NCBI GenBank assembly: GCA_023245725.1
Contig: JAHFJU010000087.1
Location: 1 to 5,483 of the forward strand
Direction of reading: 5' to 3'
DNA length: 5,483 nt
From: Candidatus Peregrinibacteria bacterium
Lineage (GTDB): Bacteria > Patescibacteriota > Gracilibacteria > UBA1369 > UM-FILTER-53-11
How positions within the stretch are numbered: the stretch's first letter is position 1; each line of letters opens with the position of its first letter. The notes beneath the pieces are model-generated. The model made no database searches, had not been told where the DNA came from, and saw nothing but the letters and a program-made list of their open reading frames with translations. The translations under genes were made by a program, and so were the position numbers. Below, piece after piece: positions 1 through 3,784 of the stretch.

Positions 1-1
1 T

Positions 2-1132
2 CTTTTCAATTATAAAGTAATAAATAACAACGATATAGCAGCCGCGACAATTAATGCTGGATGGAAAAGAAAGATCGGCGCCGTTGCTAATGAGGATAAT
101 CTAAAGAAGGCCGGACAAGGATGGGATGTCATTATCAATGAAGGTTATGAGCTTGCAGATTGCGAAAAGATTATTCCTAGCGCGGTTCCAGAATCTGACT
201 TAGCATTAGCTCAACAAATGGCTGATTTGATATTTAAAACCTCCGGAATTGATCTTGAAAACTGGTCAGGACAACAAGATAAACAAGTCTCTACGTTAAC
301 TTTATTAACAAAACAAGCCGCTAATCTTTTGCCATTTCAGAAATATTTCGATCAATGGGATTATTCACTTAAACTCGTAGGAGAAAGACTTCTTCAATAT
401 GCTCTGTATAATTGGAATGCCGAGAAAGTTGCCTTACTTATTGGTGAAGAACCAAGTCCGCATTTTTATTCACGTGTATTTGCTAAGTACCATACGATTG
501 TCGAAGAGTCCGATTTAACACCAACTCAACAAAACTTGCAAGCGCATCAAATGATGGGCATCAATGAAGTTTTTGGAAGAGAAGTTTTTCCTCCTTCAAT
601 GATTGTTCCAAGAATGAATATTACAGGCAAAGGCCAAATTATTCCTTATTTACAAGAGCAAGAACAGAAGGCAGCGCAGCAGCAAAATGATATGCAAATG
701 GTGCAGCATGCTGTTGAAGACGCTAAACTCAAAGAGATCTATAGCCGTGCAACTGCTAATATCGCAACCGCAAGGGAGCGTCACGGAAGGGCTGAGGCTA
801 ATATTGGGTTATTCGAAGAAAGGCTTTCAGAAATCACACGCAATCGTGCCTTAGCAACAAAAGATAAAATGGAAGCGCTTGAAAAGCTTATTGATGTCAT
901 TGGGAAATATGGTGAAATTGAGGCTTCAGTGAAAATGCATCAATTAGAAAATTTCGACTACAAGCAAGAGCGCAATGAAGACAGAGAAAAAATAGATGCT
1001 AAACAAACAAGCTTGGCAAACGATTTTCAAAATAGTATAATGAATTCTGGGCAAGCTGGCACACAAATGCCTGATATGGCTGGAATGTCGCAAGGCGGGG
1101 CTTCAATGCCTCAACAAAATCAATTAATGTAA
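2..1132 (+). CDS. Phage portal protein, C-terminal part (5' end outside window)
   Basis: The frame is open from position 2 to the TAA at 1130-1132 and gives 376 residues. The first ATG, at 218, is internal because the same frame continues upstream without a stop, so the true start lies before the window. Portal proteins form the dodecameric ring at the capsid vertex through which DNA is packaged and to which the tail attaches. Visible residues about 70-200 look like the late part of a podovirus-type portal: KTSGIDLENWSGQQDKQVST followed by long helices with many Q, W and Y. Residues about 215-345 are strongly Q/K/E-rich and predicted helical, like the stem or barrel of long portals, and the last 30 residues are a low-complexity G/M/Q/S tail. 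Scaffold and capsid genes downstream support the call. The identity rests on recognition of sequence style and gene order, not on a search. Confidence 0.82.
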   Translation, partial: LFNYKVINNNDIAAATINAGWKRKIGAVANEDNLKKAGQGWDVIINEGYELADCEKIIPSAVPESDLALAQQMADLIFKTSGIDLENWSGQQDKQVSTLTLLTKQAANLLPFQKYFDQWDYSLKLVGERLLQYALYNWNAEKVALLIGEEPSPHFYSRVFAKYHTIVEESDLTPTQQNLQAHQMMGINEVFGREVFPPSMIVPRMNITGKGQIIPYLQEQEQKAAQQQNDMQMVQHAVEDAKLKEIYSRATANIATARERHGRAEANIGLFEERLSEITRNRALATKDKMEALEKLIDVIGKYGEIEASVKMHQLENFDYKQERNEDREKIDAKQTSLANDFQNSIMNSGQAGTQMPDMAGMSQGGASMPQQNQLM

Positions 1133-1142
1133 TGAGGTATTT

Positions 1143-1403
1143 ATGAAACAACACGATGATTCAAGTAATGGATCTTTCAAAAGCGGTGGACAACGCATTG
1201 ATGATCACTCTTTTTGGGCAGGAAGCAAATCTAAAGATTCGGTATTCCCTAAGGGTGTTCATACTAAAGATGAAAGTTCAGCGCAAGGCGCAGGTAGCGT
1301 AATGAAGTATGAAGATACGACAGAAGCTATTAGATCCACTCAAGTTGAAGGATCTAAAAAAATTAAAGAGCGTCCTATGAAACAATCTGGCTACCGTAAT
1401 TAA
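1143..1403 (+). CDS. Small phage protein of unknown function (86 aa)
   Basis: The ATG at 1143 is preceded by GAGG (1134-1137) at a 5-nt spacing and starts 10 nt after the portal stop, so it is probably translated from the same mRNA. The product is hydrophilic, rich in S, K, G and D, with no membrane segment or cysteine. The stretches GGQRIDDHSFWAG, SVFPKGVH, GAGSVMKYEDTTE and a C-terminal KERPMKQSGYRN look like conserved blocks rather than random reading. The place between portal and scaffold is where podoviruses often keep small conserved ORFs of unknown role. I do not recognise a named family. A minor virion component or assembly helper is possible, from position only. Confidence 0.72.
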   Translation: MKQHDDSSNGSFKSGGQRIDDHSFWAGSKSKDSVFPKGVHTKDESSAQGAGSVMKYEDTTEAIRSTQVEGSKKIKERPMKQSGYRN

Positions 1404-1408
1404 TTTTG

Positions 1409-1440
1409 GTGTTCTTGTCTTACAGGCAGGAACACTTTTA
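1409..1440 (+). terminator. Hairpin with short T run between two small genes
   Basis: GTGTTCTTG (1409-1417) pairs with CAGGAACAC (1427-1435) in a 9-bp stem with one G.U pair and a 9-nt loop. It is followed by TTTTA. It sits 5 nt after the 86-aa gene and just before the ribosome binding site at 1441-1446. The U run is short, so it may only attenuate transcription or protect a 3' end, leaving read-through to the next gene. Confidence 0.42.
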
Positions 1441-1450
1441 AAAGGATTAT

Positions 1451-1732
1451 ATGAAAAGAGAAAAAGAACAAACCAATGCCAAATCCGGTTTCAAAGATCG
1501 TATTGAAATCAAAGAACAACGAGAAATTGATCAGCCAAAAGATGGGAAAAAATCTCCTTTTGATTTTAGATGCCCTCAGTATGATCAACGCAGCAGCAAT
1601 TTTGTAAATGCAGGTACGCATTATGGCATTGGCAGGACACAACCAATCGGCCATGAAGGAAATCCCAAAAGACAGGTTGATGTTCTTCCAATGGGAAAAG
1701 TAAATACTATGAGGATAGATGACAAAGGGTAA
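1451..1732 (+). CDS. Small phage protein of unknown function (93 aa)
   Basis: AAAGGA (1441-1446) lies 4 nt before the ATG at 1451. The N-terminal third is charged and low in complexity (many K, E, Q). Residues about 35-85 look globular or conserved, with FDFRCPQYDQRSSNFVNAG and HYGIGRTQPIGHEGNPKRQV. A single Cys lies in that block. The end overlaps the next small gene by 14 nt in another frame, which indicates translational coupling. No named family is recognised. The position inside the portal-scaffold interval suggests a virion-associated or assembly role, but this is inference only. Confidence 0.72.
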   Translation: MKREKEQTNAKSGFKDRIEIKEQREIDQPKDGKKSPFDFRCPQYDQRSSNFVNAGTHYGIGRTQPIGHEGNPKRQVDVLPMGKVNTMRIDDKG

Positions 1733-1892
1733 ATCTCATAAGGTTGCGCATACTCCGAAATCATCTAAAGGTAGTGGTGATTTTTATGGATCAGGCATAA
1801 AACAAAAAATGGGCATTATGCGAGAAAGCAGCATGGATTTTGGAGCTGTTACACCTAAAAAACTTAAGAAGCCTCCAAAGAGTCTTGCATAA
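1719..1892 (+). CDS. Very small basic phage protein (57 aa), overlaps upstream gene
   Basis: The ATG at 1719-1721 follows GAGG (1711-1714) at a 4-nt spacing, one of the best ribosome binding sites in the window. It opens a 57-codon frame ending at TAA 1890-1892. The protein is basic and G/S/K-rich, with MGIMRESSMDFG in the middle and a C-terminal run of lysines and prolines ending KPPKSLA. It has no hydrophobic segment and could be largely disordered. The start lies inside the last 14 nt of the 93-aa gene, consistent with coupled translation. The good SD, the tight overlap and the clean end 1 nt before the convergent gene's stop argue that it is real. Function is unknown. Confidence 0.68.
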   Translation: MTKGKSHKVAHTPKSSKGSGDFYGSGIKQKMGIMRESSMDFGAVTPKKLKKPPKSLA

Positions 1893-1893
1893 G

Positions 1894-2367
1894 CTATAGT
1901 TTTAATTTTTCAAAAGGTTTATTATTATTTAAGCTTATTTGTCGGTAAATTGCATCGATTTGATCATCCGACAAATCATCATCCTCTTTAGCTTCTAATG
2001 ATTCTCTGTTATTTTGAAAGTCATAAATGCTTTCTGAAACAGTCTGGTTTTCAGTCAAATTCCCTTTTTTATATTGCCCCCATAGCTCTCTTGCTGGGAT
2101 CATCCAAATTACTTTAATGTTATCCGATCCAGGATAGGCCTTGAATAACATGGAGTTAGTTTGAGCTTTTGGTTTTGTTAATCTGGGTTGCCAGATTAAG
2201 CGTTTAGTGACACCATCTTCATCTGTTCTTGCATGAGCAAAAATATAAAAAGCATGTTCCCCAAATGGTCTTTGGTTAATTAAGTCTTGGCAGCATTCAG
2301 CAATGCTAAAAGATTGTTTTCTAAAATGTTCATATCGATCATGGGCATCAAGAATGTTGATTTTCAC
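1894..2367 (-). CDS. Phage protein of unknown function (157 aa), minus strand
   Basis: It starts with GTG at 2367-2365, preceded on its own strand by AAGGA (2380-2376) at an 8-nt spacing, and stops at TAG (1896-1894). The fold looks mixed alpha/beta. Residues about 38-100 carry the most distinctive blocks: FYIFAHARTDEDGVTKRLIW, QPRLTKPKAQTN, VIWMIPARELWGQYKKGN. The C-terminal third is acidic (LEAKEDDDLSDDQIDAIY). The type resembles hypothetical proteins kept beside podovirus structural genes; I know no function. It is transcribed against its neighbours, its stop is 1 nt from the stop of the 57-aa gene, and its start overlaps the preceding 62-aa gene by 20 nt. Opposite orientation suggests expression at another time than the virion genes. 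Confidence 0.78.
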   Translation of the reverse strand: MKINILDAHDRYEHFRKQSFSIAECCQDLINQRPFGEHAFYIFAHARTDEDGVTKRLIWQPRLTKPKAQTNSMLFKAYPGSDNIKVIWMIPARELWGQYKKGNLTENQTVSESIYDFQNNRESLEAKEDDDLSDDQIDAIYRQISLNNNKPFEKLKL

Positions 2368-2536
2368 TTTTATATTCCTTTTTTAATGCACTTGCTTCTA
2401 TCCAATAATCCCAGTTTAAAAAAAACGCTATTACTTCTTCATCTTTATAAAAAGTTAGACAATTTGCACTCCAATGAACATCTTCAGCGTAGATATTTCT
2501 ATAATCATTCCCACATTTGACCATATATTCGTTCAT
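2348..2536 (-). CDS. Small hypothetical protein (62 aa), minus strand
   Basis: This frame runs from ATG 2536-2534 to TGA 2350-2348. The product has W and Y residues well spread (VHWSANCLTFYKDEEVIAFF, LNWDYWIEAS) and looks like a compact beta-rich mini-protein. No convincing Shine-Dalgarno precedes the ATG; an internal ATG at the fifth codon has none either. The main support is the 20-nt overlap with the well-supported 157-aa gene, which makes a two-gene operon read away from the scaffold gene. The 78 nt between this start and the scaffold start (2537-2614) are very AT-rich and must hold any divergent promoters, but no box there is clear enough to name. Confidence 0.52.
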   Translation of the reverse strand: MNEYMVKCGNDYRNIYAEDVHWSANCLTFYKDEEVIAFFLNWDYWIEASALKKEYKSENQHS

Positions 2537-2614
2537 ATCTTGCCATCAATTCATAATTTTAGTTTAATCATCTTAAATTCAATAATATATCGAATTAAAT
2601 TTAAAGGATATATC

Positions 2615-3268
2615 ATGATACCTAATTCACAAGAAAATCAAGTACAACCTCAAGTTGTTAATGACGATAAAGAAAAAAACTTTAGAATTCTTGAGGCTAA
2701 ATATGAGAAGCAACTAGCACAAGAACGCGCGGCAAGGTTAGAAGCCGAAAGAATTTTACAGGAATCGAAGCAAAGAGCATCCCAAGAAGATGAAGATGAT
2801 TCCGATCCTTATGTTGATCGTAAAAAGCTTTCTAAGGAGCTTAATCGATTTGGCGAACAAACCAAGCAACAGACTCAGGCAGAAATCAAACAAGCTGTTC
2901 AAAGCGCTATCAAAAATGAAAGACAAGAAAATTGGGTAAAAAATAACCCTGATTTTTATGATACCTTAAAACTTGCAGGCAAACTCTATGAACACGACCC
3001 AGTTTTGGCTGAAACTATTCTAGAAATGCCGGAAGGCTTTGAAAGAAATAAGCTTGTTTATCAAAACATCAAAGCTTTAGGTTTAAATAGACCCAAAGCT
3101 TCTGAGCCTTCTATTCAAGAAAAAGTCGACGCTAATCGCAGAAGTCCTTTTTATCAACCAACAGGCGTAGGGGCATCACCTTATTCTCAATCAGCGGATT
3201 ATAGCGCATCTGGACAAAAACAGGCTTATGACAAAATGCAAGAGCTTAAAAATAGATTAAGAATTTAG
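2615..3268 (+). CDS. Capsid scaffold-like protein (217 aa)
   Basis: The start is ATG 2615-2617, with AGGA (2605-2608) at a 6-nt spacing. The frame is open further upstream to 2474, but that extension is AT-rich, hydrophobic and overlaps the minus-strand gene, so it is rejected. Scaffold proteins co-assemble with the coat protein to set procapsid size and are later released or cleaved. Support here is the place directly before the major capsid gene, an N-terminal coiled coil (residues about 20-56, rich in E, K, Q, A, R), an acidic linker at 57-64 (SQEDEDDSDPYVDRKKL), a helical middle, a P/S/Y-rich linker at 160-200 and a short basic helix at the C terminus (MQELKNRLRI). In several scaffolds a C-terminal basic helix binds coat protein. 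No protease motif is seen. The call rests on composition and position. Confidence 0.72.
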   Translation: MIPNSQENQVQPQVVNDDKEKNFRILEAKYEKQLAQERAARLEAERILQESKQRASQEDEDDSDPYVDRKKLSKELNRFGEQTKQQTQAEIKQAVQSAIKNERQENWVKNNPDFYDTLKLAGKLYEHDPVLAETILEMPEGFERNKLVYQNIKALGLNRPKASEPSIQEKVDANRRSPFYQPTGVGASPYSQSADYSASGQKQAYDKMQELKNRLRI

Positions 3269-3303
3269 TGTAAATTGCACTAATCTTACTTTTTTAAGTA
3301 AAA

Positions 3304-3341
3304 ATTAACCTTGTCTATATTTTTTTATTGACAAGGTTAAT
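3304..3341. repeat. Perfect 12-bp inverted repeat in the capsid gene leader
   Basis: ATTAACCTTGTC (3304-3315) and GACAAGGTTAAT (3330-3341) are exact reverse complements around a 14-nt T-rich spacer. The repeat lies 35 nt after the scaffold stop. As RNA it would make a strong stem, but the U run is in the loop and the bases after the stem (ACAAATAAG) are not a U tract, so a standard terminator is a poor fit. The right arm overlaps the -35 hexamer of a candidate promoter, so a dimeric repressor or activator site is equally possible. Confidence 0.6.
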
Positions 3342-3358
3342 ACAAATAAGTTTATATT
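3328..3358 (+). promoter_or_regulatory. Candidate sigma70-type promoter for the capsid gene
   Basis: A consensus TTGACA (3328-3333) is followed after 19 nt by TATATT (3353-3358, five of six matches to TATAAT). The spacer is longer than the usual 17 nt, which lowers confidence. It would start transcription about 155 nt before the capsid ATG, giving the abundant coat protein its own mRNA. The -35 box lies in the right arm of the 3304-3341 inverted repeat, so binding there could control it. Confidence 0.4.
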
Positions 3359-3361
3359 TAA

Positions 3362-3487
3362 AGTCTCAGCGCAAGAGTTACAGGCATCGCTTCGCAAGCG
3401 TTACAGGATCCCAAAGATATGCCGAAAACTGACGTAACAGGCTCGTCTACCGATCGTCATATTAATCAAGTCGACTACAAAATGTAA
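3362..3487 (+). pseudogene. Possible ORF remnant or 22-aa leader peptide before the capsid gene
   Basis: One frame is open from just after a TAA (3359-3361) to TAA 3485-3487. The only start is ATG 3419, which would give 22 residues with a weak AGGA (3405-3408) 10 nt upstream. The preceding residues read as plausible protein (ARVTGIASQALQDPK) yet have no start codon. It recalls, loosely, small phage proteins with paired A-G-x-A-L motifs, so this may be a decayed small gene. It could also be chance reading through leader DNA. Confidence 0.25.
3370..3407 (+). repeat. Two-copy 15-nt direct repeat in the leader
   Basis: CGCAAGAGTTACAGG (3370-3384) recurs as CGCAAGCGTTACAGG (3393-3407), 14 of 15 bases identical at a 23-nt period. 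A partial third copy, CGTAACAGG, lies at 3433-3441. The copies fall in different reading frames, so they are not a protein repeat. Their role is unknown; protein binding or slippage history are options. Confidence 0.5.
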
Positions 3488-3503
3488 GCGGCTAAAAACA
3501 TAT

Positions 3504-3518
3504 AACCTTAAAGAGGTT
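3504..3518 (+). promoter_or_regulatory. Small hairpin over the capsid ribosome binding site
   Basis: AACCT (3504-3508) pairs with AGGTT (3514-3518) around a 5-nt loop, placing GAGG of the Shine-Dalgarno (AAGAGG, 3511-3516, 4 nt before the ATG at 3521) partly inside a stem. Such a weak stem could tune translation of the coat protein. The ribosome binding site itself is clear; the regulatory effect is inferred. Confidence 0.3.
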
Positions 3519-3520
3519 TT

Positions 3521-3784
3521 ATGTCGATTACGACAACAGGGAATCTGGGACCTTTGATTTTACAAAGCTTAGCTCCTGCTATGCTTTATGTTCCCACCCC
3601 TACAATGAATTATATTACTATTTGCGATAAAGTTTCCATGCCAGCTAATGGCGGAACAACTTGTCGTTTTATGCGCCCACGCGCACTACAACCCCCAACT
3701 ATTCAATTAGGTAATGCAGGAATCGACCCGCCCGCACAGGTTCCTCAGAGGGACATAATTGATGCACAAATGGCGTTTTTTGGT
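3521..3784 (+). CDS. Major capsid protein exon 1 (88 codons)
   Basis: It runs from ATG 3521 to GGT 3782-3784 and ends on a whole codon. The 3' end UUUUGGU (3778-3784) pairs with GCCAAAA (3829-3835) with U3784.G3829 at the junction, the usual P1 signature of a group I 5' splice site. The frame continues past 3784 to UAA 3821-3823, adding 12 residues (RQHSVDEFLLAA) that I take as intervening-sequence reading. Confidence 0.78.

Noticed and set aside
218..220. Portal gene start at ATG 218
   Set aside because: The frame is open with protein-like sequence back to position 2, so this Met is internal.
1400..1654. 84-aa minus-strand frame over the 93-aa gene
   Set aside because: F/I-rich antisense reading of a lysine/glutamate-rich gene that has a clear SD on the plus strand.
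2474..2614. Upstream extension of the scaffold gene to 2474
   Set aside because: Hydrophobic AT-rich reading over the minus-strand gene; the ATG at 2615 has AGGA at ideal spacing.
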